Positions 1 through 6,745 of a stretch of 8,050 nucleotides of DNA are shown one piece after another (within the stretch, counting starts at the first letter, position 1; every line of letters begins with the position of its first letter). Source of the stretch: Campylobacterales bacterium (GTDB lineage Bacteria > Campylobacterota > Campylobacteria > Campylobacterales > Hydrogenimonadaceae); assembly GCA_027065635.1 (NCBI GenBank), contig JAMONQ010000139.1, positions 1 through 8,050 of the forward strand, written 5' to 3'. The notes below the pieces were generated by a model. It saw only the letters and a list, made by a program, of their open reading frames with translations, did not search any database and was not told the DNA's origin. A program made the position numbers and the translations under genes.

Positions 1-628
1 CGAGCTGAAGTACAAAGGGGTCAAAAAGCTATATCTGATACCTATGTATCCGCAGTTTTCCACCACCACCACCGCATCTTCTATCGAGGATATACGTGCT
101 TGGGCCGCAGCTATCGGGTATCATCCGACGATAGTGAGTCTGCTGCACTATTACGACTTCGAACCATATCTGGAGTGTGTTGAAGATCGAATCATGGAGG
201 CTCTCGGTGACGAGGATCCGGCAAGCTTGAATCTGGTCTTTTCCGCACACGGTCTTCCGGTAAGTGTGATAAAAAGGGGAGATCCCTATCAGAAACAGGT
301 CGAGGCGGAGGTTAGGCTTCATAAAGAAAGACTTGAAAGAAAAGGTCTTGTCTTCAATCAGATCCATCTCGCATATCAGTCCAAAGTAGGCCCGATGAAG
401 TGGCTCACTCCGTCACTGGAGAGAATGCTCGAAGAGATAAAAAACAGAAGGGTGCTGATCTATCCGATCGCGTTTACTATAGACAATTCGGAGACGCTGT
501 TTGAACTCGATATCGAGTATAAAGAGGTTGCTCAGGAGCTGGGGTTCGAGTTTTACAAGGTGTGCAGGTGTCCCAACGACTCTGAGCGCTTCATAGAGGC
601 GCTGGAGCGGTTGTACAGGAGAATGTAG
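1..628 (+). CDS. hemH: Ferrochelatase, 3' part (5' end outside window)
   Basis: This is the C-terminal ~208 residues of a ferrochelatase, the cytoplasmic or membrane-associated enzyme that inserts ferrous iron into a porphyrin at the end of haem synthesis. The first full codon in frame starts at base 2, and an in-frame ATG at 44 is internal, because conserved sequence (KKLYLIPMYPQFSTTTTASS) runs across it. The family landmarks are in order: the PMYPQFSTTTT segment, the SAHGLP segment with the presumed metal-binding/catalytic His followed by RGDPY, the AYQSKVGPMKWLTPS segment, and a TIDNSETLFELDIEY segment that holds the second conserved acidic site. It ends with TAG. Family proteins are usually about 310-330 residues, so roughly a third lies upstream. 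The stop is one base from the stop of the convergent minus-strand gene, and no terminator hairpin is visible between them. The identification is firm; the start cannot be judged. Confidence 0.95.
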   Translation, partial: ELKYKGVKKLYLIPMYPQFSTTTTASSIEDIRAWAAAIGYHPTIVSLLHYYDFEPYLECVEDRIMEALGDEDPASLNLVFSAHGLPVSVIKRGDPYQKQVEAEVRLHKERLERKGLVFNQIHLAYQSKVGPMKWLTPSLERMLEEIKNRRVLIYPIAFTIDNSETLFELDIEYKEVAQELGFEFYKVCRCPNDSERFIEALERLYRRM

Positions 629-629
629 T

Positions 630-947
630 TCAGCTTTCTGCCGGGCTTAGATGCTCTTGGGCCACTTCATACAGGTGGTCGCAAAGAAGTTTTCGTTTCT
701 GCTCCAATACCGGTGCTTCGTCGAATTTTTCTCTCTTTTCGTCGTAGAGTCTGATACCTTTGTCGATCATCTCTTCGAGCATTTCGTCGCTGATATGTTC
801 GTTTTCGAGTCCGAGTCGATCTTCCAGACATTTTACCACCGCGACGCCTACGATCTTGCCGTATGGATGGTTTCTGACCATCGATCTGATGTTCGGATGT
901 CTGCCTACGATCGTTTTAATGACTCTCGAGTTCAGTTCACTGCTCAT
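630..947 (-). CDS. Conserved-looking 105-residue protein of unknown function
   Basis: I do not recognise the family. The reading frame could begin at 977, but the ATG at 947-945 is preferred because a near-perfect Shine-Dalgarno site (AAGGAGGAG, about 7 bases upstream on the minus strand) sits before it. The 105-residue product is soluble and highly charged, with no signal peptide or membrane segment. The N-terminal third is basic and carries two His-Pro pairs (residues 17-18 and 27-28, in the context GRHPN and RNHPYG), then a short hydrophobic stretch, KIVGVAVVKCLEDRLG (31-46). The rest is acidic and probably helical (DEMLEEMIDKGIRLYDEKRE). It has two cysteines (40 and 89). The compact helical make-up could suit a small regulatory or adaptor protein, but this is a guess. 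The gene is transcribed towards hemH and may have a long leader (see the promoter candidate near 1140-1168). Confidence 0.8.
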   Translation of the reverse strand: MSSELNSRVIKTIVGRHPNIRSMVRNHPYGKIVGVAVVKCLEDRLGLENEHISDEMLEEMIDKGIRLYDEKREKFDEAPVLEQKRKLLCDHLYEVAQEHLSPAES

Positions 948-1049
948 CGTTTCTCTCCTCCTTTCATAAAGATTCAATTCGTTTGCGCTCGGACAATCAT
1001 ATCGACGGTGCGGGAGTTTTTTTAACTCGTTCCTATCGCATATGATCGA

Positions 1050-1101
1050 TACGGCACCTGTATGATATCACCGTACGGTTACGGATCGGATACCGTAAGC
1101 C
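1050..1101. repeat. Cluster of TACGG/CCGTA half-sites with palindrome and stem-loop
   Basis: TACGG occurs at 1050-1054, 1074-1078 and 1080-1084, and its reverse complement CCGTA at 1071-1075 and 1093-1097. ACCGTACGGT (1070-1079) is a perfect 10-base palindrome. GGTTACGG (1077-1084) pairs with CCGTAAGCC (1093-1101), giving an 8-bp stem with one bulge and an 8-base loop. The cluster lies downstream of the proposed minus-strand promoter, so it could be a protein-binding site or part of a structured leader for the unknown gene. The repeats are seen directly; any function is inferred. Confidence 0.5.
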
Positions 1102-1139
1102 TTGATAGCGGACAAGCGCGGATATTGCGAGAAAATTAT

Positions 1140-1168
1140 ATTATATCTAAGTTTTAATAATTTTACAA
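1140..1168 (-). promoter_or_regulatory. Candidate sigma-70 promoter for the unknown gene
   Basis: Read on the minus strand, TTGTAA (1168-1163), a 17-base spacer and a perfect TATAAT (1145-1140) make a good sigma-70-type promoter. Transcription would start near 1133 and give a leader of about 185 bases before the ATG at 947. A weaker alternative nearer the gene is TTAAAA (1025-1020), an 18-base spacer and TATGAT (1001-996). The block is AT-rich, so chance matches are possible. Confidence 0.45.
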
Positions 1169-1331
1169 GTTTTAGCCGGTATGTGCATTTCTCGGTGTCG
1201 AAGTGTCGATCAGGTACTCAAATTCTTTATCCATTCGGGTTCATCGGGCTTTACTGGCGGATTGTGCCGTTGTGGCTTCCGGCATACCGGATGGGTCCTG
1301 AGAAGAGTGAATGTTTCGATCACTATCCGGG

Positions 1332-1379
1332 CCAAAAATCTCTCAAACAGAGTTTTTTGGTAAAATACGCCAAAAACTC
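1332..1379. repeat. Three alternating copies of CCAAAAA(n)CTC around the operon promoter
   Basis: The motif appears as CCAAAAATCTC (1332-1342), inverted as GAGTTTTTTGG (1350-1360), and direct again as CCAAAAACTC (1370-1379). The first pair forms a 12-base inverted repeat with one mismatch (1332-1343 with 1349-1360, 5-base loop). The second forms a 10-bp inverted repeat with one bulged T and a 9-base loop that contains the -10 box. The middle copy can pair with either neighbour, but not both at once. The position around the promoter suggests an operator. An RNA switch would require transcription from further upstream. Confidence 0.6.
1353..1366 (+). promoter_or_regulatory. Epsilonproteobacterial-type promoter for the glycosyltransferase operon
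   Basis: A six-T run (1353-1358), GG, then TAAAAT (1361-1366) resembles the T-rich -16 element plus -10 box known from Campylobacter and Helicobacter promoters, where the -35 box is poorly conserved. The start of transcription would fall near 1373, giving a leader of about 20 bases with AGGAA 5-9 bases before the ATG at 1392. No good -35 hexamer is visible. Confidence 0.55.
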
Positions 1380-1391
1380 CACAGGAACTTC

Positions 1392-2861
1392 ATGAAAGAT
1401 AGCGCTTTTCGATCTCCTCTTGCCAAACTTTTGCTCTTTATCGCGCTTGTTACGCTATACAGGCTATATATTCTTACGCATATCGACATAGATCTGTATG
1501 CCGACGAGGCTTACTACTGGGGGTGGGCGCAGCACTTTGATTTTGGCTACTACTCCAAGCCTCCGATGGTCGCATGGCTCATCATGATAGGCACTTCGCT
1601 TTTTGGCGACACCTTTATCGGTATCAAGATAATGTCGCTATTTGTCTATATCTTTACTACTCTTAATATCTATTTTCTGGCGAGGGAGCTGTTTGGAGAC
1701 GAGCGTATCGCTCTGTATAGCGGAGTCGCTTTCATAACTCTGCCTGCTGTATGGCTCTCTTCGCTCATCATATCCACGGATGTTCCCTTTCTTTTCTTCT
1801 GGTCGCTTGGAATGCTCTTTTTTGTCAAGGCTCTAAAGAGCGATCGCTGGAGTCACTGGCTCGTGGTGGCGGTAGCCGGAGGCGGTGGGCTTTTGAGCAA
1901 ATATACGATGATCATCTTTGTCGTAAGTGCCTTTGCCTACCTGATCTTCTCTCCCGCATATCGCTCTCATCTGAAAAACCCGAAGCTATATGCCACTATG
2001 GCGCTTGCCGCACTGATCTATTTGCCAAACCTCTACTGGAACTATACGCACGAGTTCGTGAGTTTCAAACATACCGAAGACAATGCCCATCTCGAAGGCG
2101 ACCTCTTCCATCCGCTGATGATGCTCGAGTTTTTGGGTGCGCAGTTTGGAGTATTCGGGCCTGTTCTTTTTGGATGGCTGCTATCCATTCTGCCCAGAGT
2201 GTCTGCCGTAAGACGCGATGAGAGGCTCTTTCTGCTCTGGTGGTTCATAGTTCCGTTTTTCACCCTTATTCTCACCATCAGTCTTCTTTCTCGCGCACAC
2301 GCTAACTGGTCGGCACCGATGTATGTAGCATCGACACTGCTGGTGGTGGCGTGGCTCGTTATGCAGGGACACCGCAGATGGCTCGCGGCGGCGATCGGTC
2401 TGAACATTTTGTTGGGAATCGGTCTGTATCATTACCATGACATCGCCCGTGGGCTCGGGGTAGAGCTGACAAGGAAAATCGATCCGTACAAGAGGGTGCT
2501 TGGTTGGAAACAGCTGGGCAAGGAGGTATCGGAACTGTTGCGGGAGTATCCCGATGCGAAACTGTTGAGCGATGACCGAAAAACTATGGCGGAGCTGATC
2601 TACTACATCGACCCGCATCCCTTCGATGCGGTAAAGTGGAATCCCCGCCATACACTGCTCGATCACTACGAGCTTACTACCGATCTGCAAAAACATATAG
2701 GCGAAGATTTTGTCTTTGTCACCCACAGAGCCGAAATAGGCGATGTCGCATCGAGATTCGAGTCGGCAAAGCGTTTGAAAAAGATAGTCATTCCCCTTTA
2801 TAAAGATTATAAAATGGTCTATTATGTATACTATCTAAAACACTTCAAGGACTATAAATGA
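1392..2861 (+). CDS. GT39-family membrane glycosyltransferase (PMT_2 / ArnT-like), first copy
   Basis: This is a 489-residue polytopic membrane protein of the GT-C fold, family GT39. Such enzymes transfer a sugar from a polyprenyl-phosphate donor to a lipid, glycan or protein on the outer face of the inner membrane. The ATG at 1392 is chosen over one at 1311 because AGGAA precedes it and the predicted promoter lies between them. After a first membrane helix (about 10-30) comes the catalytic-loop signature LYADEAYYW (Asp38-Glu39), then HFDFGYYSKPPMVAWL (48-63) and STDVPFLFFW (128-137), all typical of PMT_2 domains. Around ten further hydrophobic segments follow, including HANWSAPMYVA (303-313). 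The last ~140 residues are hydrophilic and probably periplasmic. The stop overlaps the ugd start by 4 bases (ATGA). The fold is confident; the donor sugar and acceptor are unknown, and it is not the usual protein O-mannosyltransferase by length. Confidence 0.88.
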   Translation: MKDSAFRSPLAKLLLFIALVTLYRLYILTHIDIDLYADEAYYWGWAQHFDFGYYSKPPMVAWLIMIGTSLFGDTFIGIKIMSLFVYIFTTLNIYFLARELFGDERIALYSGVAFITLPAVWLSSLIISTDVPFLFFWSLGMLFFVKALKSDRWSHWLVVAVAGGGGLLSKYTMIIFVVSAFAYLIFSPAYRSHLKNPKLYATMALAALIYLPNLYWNYTHEFVSFKHTEDNAHLEGDLFHPLMMLEFLGAQFGVFGPVLFGWLLSILPRVSAVRRDERLFLLWWFIVPFFTLILTISLLSRAHANWSAPMYVASTLLVVAWLVMQGHRRWLAAAIGLNILLGIGLYHYHDIARGLGVELTRKIDPYKRVLGWKQLGKEVSELLREYPDAKLLSDDRKTMAELIYYIDPHPFDAVKWNPRHTLLDHYELTTDLQKHIGEDFVFVTHRAEIGDVASRFESAKRLKKIVIPLYKDYKMVYYVYYLKHFKDYK

Positions 2862-4189
2862 GACTTAGTATGGTAGGTACCGGCTATGTGGGGCTGGTTA
2901 CGGGTACCTGTTTCGCGGAGATGGGCAACAGGGTCGTCTGTGTGGATATCGATGAAAAGAAGATAGAAAATCTCAAGCGCGGTATCATCCCGATATATGA
3001 GCCGGGCCTCGAGGCCATGGTGAAGGAGAACAGCCGGCGAGGAACTCTTGAGTTCACTACCGATATCAAAGAGGCGCTCGAAAAGACAGATATCATCTTT
3101 ATCGCCGTCGGAACCCCGCAGGGTGAAGACGGCAGCGCGGACTTGCAGTATGTGCTCAAGGTGGCCGAGCAGATAGGCCGGAACATGGTGCACGATATGG
3201 TGGTAGTGGATAAATCGACAGTTCCGGTCGGTACGGCAGACAAAGTCAAAGAGACGATTCAAAGAGAGCTCGACAAAAGGGGTGCGAAGCTGAAGTTCTC
3301 GGTAGTGAGCAATCCTGAGTTTTTGAAAGAGGGTTCCGCCATAGAGGATTTCATGAAGCCCGATCGTGTAGTAATAGGGGCGGACGATGAAGAGGCTATG
3401 GAGATCATGAAGGAGCTATACGCTCCGTTTACTCACAACCACGAGCGTTTCATAGCGATGGATGTACGAAGCGCGGAGATGACCAAATATGCAGCCAACG
3501 CCATGCTGGCTACGAAGATAAGCTTCATGAACGAGATAGCCAATATCTGTGAAAGGGTGGGCGCCGATGTAAATAGGGTGAGAGTCGGTATCGGCAGCGA
3601 CAGACGAATCGGCTACAGCTTCATCTACCCCGGCTGCGGATATGGTGGAAGCTGCTTTCCCAAAGATGTCCAGGCTCTGGTCAGGATCGCTGAAGATGCG
3701 GGGTACGAGCCAAAAATTATCCGATCCGTCGAAGCTGTCAACCGTGAGCAGAAGCTGGTACTGGTAAAAAAAGTCGTAGAGCGTTTCGGAGAAGATCTCC
3801 AGGGCAAGATTTTCGCCGTTTGGGGGTTAAGCTTCAAGCCGGAAACAGACGATATGCGTGAAGCGAGCTCCATCACGATAATAAACGAACTCACAAAAAG
3901 GGGTGCGAAGATCCGTGCCTACGATCCCAAAGCGATGGATGAAGCCAGAGACTACTATCTCAAGGGGAATGGAAACGTCGAGTATGTCAAAAGCAAATAT
4001 GACGCGCTTGACGGAGCCGACGCCATGCTGTTGGTAACGGAGTGGAAGGAGTTTAGAAGTCCGGACTTCGAGGAGATGAAGCAGCGGCTCAAAAACCCTG
4101 TAATTTTTGACGGACGAAACCAGTACAATGCCAAAAAGATGCAGAAAAAAGGGTTTGAATACCACCAGATCGGGGTGGCAGAGTCTTGA
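2858..4189 (+). CDS. ugd: UDP-glucose 6-dehydrogenase
   Basis: This cytoplasmic enzyme oxidises UDP-glucose to UDP-glucuronate with two NAD+. At 443 residues it is of normal length for the bacterial family. The N-terminal Rossmann fold begins at once with GTGYVG (7-12), and Asp30 sits at the end of beta-2. Other landmarks are AVGTPQGEDGSADL (83-96), STVPVGT (120-126), NPEFLKEGSAIEDF (152-165), the helix with EMTKYAANAMLATKISFMNE (207-226), and the active-site loop PGCGYGGSCFPKD with catalytic Cys266. The C-terminal UDP-binding domain contains WGLSFKPETDDMREA (322-336). AAGGA (2847-2851) lies 6 bases before the ATG. It overlaps its neighbours by 4 bases on both sides and lies between two GT39 genes, so UDP-glucuronate, or a sugar made from it, is probably the precursor for their substrate. 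A GDP-mannose dehydrogenase is less likely, given the overall match to Ugd. Confidence 0.95.
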   Translation: MRLSMVGTGYVGLVTGTCFAEMGNRVVCVDIDEKKIENLKRGIIPIYEPGLEAMVKENSRRGTLEFTTDIKEALEKTDIIFIAVGTPQGEDGSADLQYVLKVAEQIGRNMVHDMVVVDKSTVPVGTADKVKETIQRELDKRGAKLKFSVVSNPEFLKEGSAIEDFMKPDRVVIGADDEEAMEIMKELYAPFTHNHERFIAMDVRSAEMTKYAANAMLATKISFMNEIANICERVGADVNRVRVGIGSDRRIGYSFIYPGCGYGGSCFPKDVQALVRIAEDAGYEPKIIRSVEAVNREQKLVLVKKVVERFGEDLQGKIFAVWGLSFKPETDDMREASSITIINELTKRGAKIRAYDPKAMDEARDYYLKGNGNVEYVKSKYDALDGADAMLLVTEWKEFRSPDFEEMKQRLKNPVIFDGRNQYNAKKMQKKGFEYHQIGVAES

Positions 4190-5760
4190 AAAACCTCCAG
4201 CGGCCAAACTATGACTGGATGATCGAGCGCTACGCCTTTTTTGTGCTGCTGGCGCTGGTTTATCTCAGCTTCTTTTTCAACCTCGGCTCCGTGCCGCTTT
4301 TCGACCTGGACGAGGGGGCATTCAGCGAAGCGACGAGAGAGATGCTGGTTTCGAAAAACTATATCACCACATATCTCGGCGGTGAACTGCGTTTTGACAA
4401 ACCGATCCTGATCTACTGGCTTCAAGCGCTAAGTGTAAGCATATTCGGACTGAACGAGTTTGCATTGCGTCTCCCTTCGGCCCTTGCGGCGACTGCATGG
4501 GCGGCGATTCTATATCTGTTTACAAAGAGAATATACGGTGCGAAAAATGCCCTTTTGGCAACTCTTTTCATGGTGTCCGCTCTTCAGATCAGCGTCATAG
4601 CCAAGGCCGCCATTGCCGACGCTCTGCTCAATCTATGGATCGCGGCCAGTATGTTTTCTGTCTGGCTCTACATAAAAAGTGATGAAAAAAAGTGGCTCTA
4701 TGCGGCCTTTGCTTCGATAGGCTTCGGTATGCTCACCAAGGGGCCGGTTGCGGTCATGATCCCTGTGGTGGTTACCTTTTTGTATTTCGCTTTCAAGCGC
4801 GATCTCATGCGTTGGCTGCGTGCTATTCTCGATCCGGTGGGTATTTTGATCTTTCTTGCCGTAGCGCTTCCGTGGTATCTGCTCGAGTACATGGATCAGG
4901 GGATGAAGTTTATAGAAGGTTTCTTTTTCAAGCACAACCTTTCGCGCTTCGAAGACTCTTTCGAAGGTCACAGCGGCTCTATTTTCTACTATATCCCGGT
5001 CCTTGTCGTAGGGATGATGCCCTTTAGCGGCGTACTTATAGCCACTTTCGGCAAGATAAGGGAGTGGATCAAGGATGATGCGACTCTTTTTTTTCTTCTG
5101 TGGTTCGGTTTCGTCTTTCTCTTCTTCAGTTTCTCCGGTACGAAACTGCCCCACTATGTGATATACGGATATACTCCGCTCTTTATTCTGATGGCTCTTG
5201 GGTTTAGCGATATAAAATCATCTCTTTGGATAGTTCTTCCGCCTGCGATTTTGATGCTGCTTCTGCTCTTTTTGCCGGAGATTGCCAACGCGATGCTGCC
5301 AAAGATCAAGGATCCATACGCCCAGGCGCTTATAAAAGAGAGCGGGGCGCTCTTTGGATGGCGCTACAAGATGGAGATCGCGCTGCTTCTGGCCGCACTC
5401 GCCGTAGCCTGGCGAACGATAGAGGGAAATCTGGCCAAATCCGTGATAACAGGTGTCGTATCTCTTCTTTTGGTCAACGGAACGATATTGCCGACATACG
5501 GAGCTCTTGCGCAGCAGCCGATCAAAGAGGCGGCCATCTTTGCCAAAAAGCACCGCCTCGAAGTGGTCATGTGGGGAATAAACGTACCATCCTTTATGGT
5601 ATACTCTGAAAAAATCGTCCCCAGAAGAGATCCAAAGCCCGGTGAAATCGTCCTGACCAAGATCACCAAACTAAAAGAGGTAGGCTCCTATCAGCCGATT
5701 TTCAAAAAGTACGGCATCGTACTGGTGCGTATAAACTCCATGAAAAAAGGAAAAGAATGA
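4186..5760 (+). CDS. GT39-family membrane glycosyltransferase (ArnT-like), second copy
   Basis: This 524-residue protein is close in length to ArnT (about 550), which moves Ara4N from undecaprenyl phosphate to lipid A in the periplasm. After a first helix (about 16-34) comes the catalytic-loop signature FDLDEGAFSEATREML (39-54) with Asp42-Glu43. Further typical segments are RFDKPILIYWLQA (69-81), RLPSALAA (95-102), LTKGPVAV (183-190), FKHNLSRFEDSFEGHSG (248-264) and FSGTKLPHYVIYGYTPL (316-332). Many hydrophobic helices follow, then a soluble tail from about 440. The start is TTG at 4186 (TTGA overlap with the ugd stop), with a purine-rich GGGGTGG 8-14 bases upstream. The next ATG (4219) has no SD and would trim only 11 residues. 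It shares family and layout with the upstream GT39 enzyme but is clearly divergent, so the two probably act on different acceptors or positions. The sugar is not determinable from sequence alone. Confidence 0.88.
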   Translation: MKNLQRPNYDWMIERYAFFVLLALVYLSFFFNLGSVPLFDLDEGAFSEATREMLVSKNYITTYLGGELRFDKPILIYWLQALSVSIFGLNEFALRLPSALAATAWAAILYLFTKRIYGAKNALLATLFMVSALQISVIAKAAIADALLNLWIAASMFSVWLYIKSDEKKWLYAAFASIGFGMLTKGPVAVMIPVVVTFLYFAFKRDLMRWLRAILDPVGILIFLAVALPWYLLEYMDQGMKFIEGFFFKHNLSRFEDSFEGHSGSIFYYIPVLVVGMMPFSGVLIATFGKIREWIKDDATLFFLLWFGFVFLFFSFSGTKLPHYVIYGYTPLFILMALGFSDIKSSLWIVLPPAILMLLLLFLPEIANAMLPKIKDPYAQALIKESGALFGWRYKMEIALLLAALAVAWRTIEGNLAKSVITGVVSLLLVNGTILPTYGALAQQPIKEAAIFAKKHRLEVVMWGINVPSFMVYSEKIVPRRDPKPGEIVLTKITKLKEVGSYQPIFKKYGIVLVRINSMKKGKE

Positions 5761-6710
5761 AACTCTCCGTTGTCATCCCGATGATGAACGAAGAAGATAA
5801 TGTAAAACCGCTTTTCGAAGCGGTAAGAAAGGCGCTCCACGGTATCGACTACGAGCTGATACTGGTAGATGACGGCTCGACGGACCGGACTGTAGAGTTG
5901 ATGAAAGAGGAGGCGGACGAGCGGACCAAGATCATCGTGTTCAATCGCAACTTCGGTCAGACTACAGCGATGGCAGCGGGGATCGACGAGGCGAAAGGAG
6001 AGCTTATCGCCACGCTCGACGGGGATTTGCAAAACGATCCAGCCGATATACCCATGATGATAGCCAAGCTCGAGAGCGGCGGTTGGGATGTGGTCGCCGG
6101 TCGCAGGGCAAAAAGACAAGACGGTATGTTTTTGAGGAAGATACCGAGCAAAATAGCCAACGCCATCATCAGAAAAACAACCGGAGTCTATCTGCACGAC
6201 TACGGATGTACTCTGAAGGTCTTCAAAAACGAAGTGGCCAAAAACCTCGGGCTTTATGGAGAACTGCACCGCTTTATCCCGGTATTGGCCAAGATGTACG
6301 GCGCCAAAATCACCGAAGTGGATGTACGTCACCACCCAAGAATCCATGGAGAGAGCAAGTATGGGCTGGGAAGGACTTTCAAGGTGATCAGCGACCTGCT
6401 GCTGATGCTCTTTATGCAGAAATACCAGACCAAGCCGATGCACCTTTTCGGAACACTGGGTGTTCCTATGCTTGGAATCGGACTTTTGATAGATCTTTAT
6501 ATGTTCATTTTGAAGCTTTTTGGCGAGAGTATCGGGCATAGACCGCTTCTGACTCTTGGAATGCTTTTGACTCTCGGCGGTATACAGCTCATCACCACAG
6601 GTTTTATCGCCGAACTCATCATGCGTACATATTTCGAATCTCAAAACAAAAAGCCATATACTATCAAAGAGATTTTCGTGAAGAGGAAAGAGGGCTCCAA
6701 AGAGAGCTGA
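5757..6710 (+). CDS. GT2-family polyprenyl-phosphate glycosyltransferase (ArnC/DPM1-like)
   Basis: At 317 residues this is nearly the length of ArnC. It should transfer a sugar from a nucleotide donor to undecaprenyl phosphate on the cytoplasmic face, supplying the lipid-linked donor for GT39 enzymes. The GT-A domain shows VVIPMMNEEDN (5-15), LVDDGSTDRT (36-45, nucleotide-binding Asp38-Asp39), NRNFGQTTAMAAG (63-75), LDGDLQNDP (87-95, metal-binding DxD), AGRRAKRQDG (114-123), GELHRFIP (168-175) and VRHHPRIHGESKYG (190-203). Two membrane hairpin helices (about 229-256 and 264-289) and a basic tail complete the usual DPM1/ArnC/GtrB plan. AAGGA lies 5 bases before the ATG, which overlaps the preceding stop by 4 bases. 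The sugar could be a uronic acid because of ugd nearby, but glucose or another hexose is equally allowed by the motifs. Confidence 0.92.
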   Translation: MKLSVVIPMMNEEDNVKPLFEAVRKALHGIDYELILVDDGSTDRTVELMKEEADERTKIIVFNRNFGQTTAMAAGIDEAKGELIATLDGDLQNDPADIPMMIAKLESGGWDVVAGRRAKRQDGMFLRKIPSKIANAIIRKTTGVYLHDYGCTLKVFKNEVAKNLGLYGELHRFIPVLAKMYGAKITEVDVRHHPRIHGESKYGLGRTFKVISDLLLMLFMQKYQTKPMHLFGTLGVPMLGIGLLIDLYMFILKLFGESIGHRPLLTLGMLLTLGGIQLITTGFIAELIMRTYFESQNKKPYTIKEIFVKRKEGSKES

Positions 6711-6716
6711 TCATTT

Positions 6717-6731
6717 GGCCGGTTTCCGGCC
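6717..6731 (+). other. GC-rich stem-loop between GT2 and UPF0104 genes
   Basis: GGCCGG-TTT-CCGGCC is a perfect 6-bp all-GC stem with a 3-base loop, 6 bases after the GT2 stop and 14 bases before the next ATG. The sequence after it (GTTTGTAAAATTT) has only a poor U tract. It could be a leaky terminator that lowers expression of the next gene, an mRNA 3'-end stabiliser, or a translation-control hairpin. The stem is plain; its role is inferred. Confidence 0.5.
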
Positions 6732-6745
6732 GTTTGTAAAATTTC

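Larger units (their letters stand above)
948..1391. other. Non-coding divergent intergenic region
   Basis: This stretch of 444 bases separates the minus-strand unknown gene from the plus-strand glycosyltransferase operon, so it should hold both promoters. It contains, from left to right, the SD of the minus-strand gene, a cluster of TACGG/CCGTA half-sites (1050-1098), an AT-rich block (1131-1173) with a minus-strand promoter candidate, a small stem TCCGG-CATA-CCGGA (1278-1291), and the plus-strand promoter with its inverted repeats (1332-1379). Open frames here (for example 1102-1395) have no SD and no recognisable protein features. Between about 1185 and 1330 I see nothing interpretable. A small RNA is possible but cannot be supported. 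Confidence 0.7.

Noticed and set aside
1014..1028. GAGTT-TTTTT-AACTC as a possible terminator
   Set aside because: Five AT-rich pairs only, and no suitable U tract after the stem in either direction.
1278..1291. TCCGG-CATA-CCGGA hairpin as a terminator or small RNA
   Set aside because: Only 5 bp, no U tract and no promoter close upstream; listed only within the intergenic description.
1102..1395. A 97-codon open frame in the intergenic region
   Set aside because: No SD, no coherent domain or membrane pattern, and it overlaps the promoter repeats and the better-supported GT39 start.
2181..2726. A 181-codon antisense frame over the first GT39 gene
   Set aside because: It lies fully inside a well-supported gene and lacks an SD or recognisable protein features.
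3275..3910. 15-base direct repeat AAAAGGGGTGCGAAG at 3275-3289 and 3896-3910 within ugd
   Set aside because: Both copies encode KRGAK in the same codon phase in separate Rossmann-like domains; codon preference and chance explain it.
5691..6644. A 317-codon open frame antisense to the GT2 gene
   Set aside because: It is a mirror of a strongly recognised GT2 gene, with odd His/Gln/Cys-rich composition and no family features; judged a shadow of the codon pattern.
1392..6710. Annotation of the operon as a true Arn (Ara4N, polymyxin resistance) operon
   Set aside because: ArnA, ArnB and ArnD are absent, and the GT39/GT2 motifs do not fix the sugar; only an Arn/Rgt-like architecture can be claimed.
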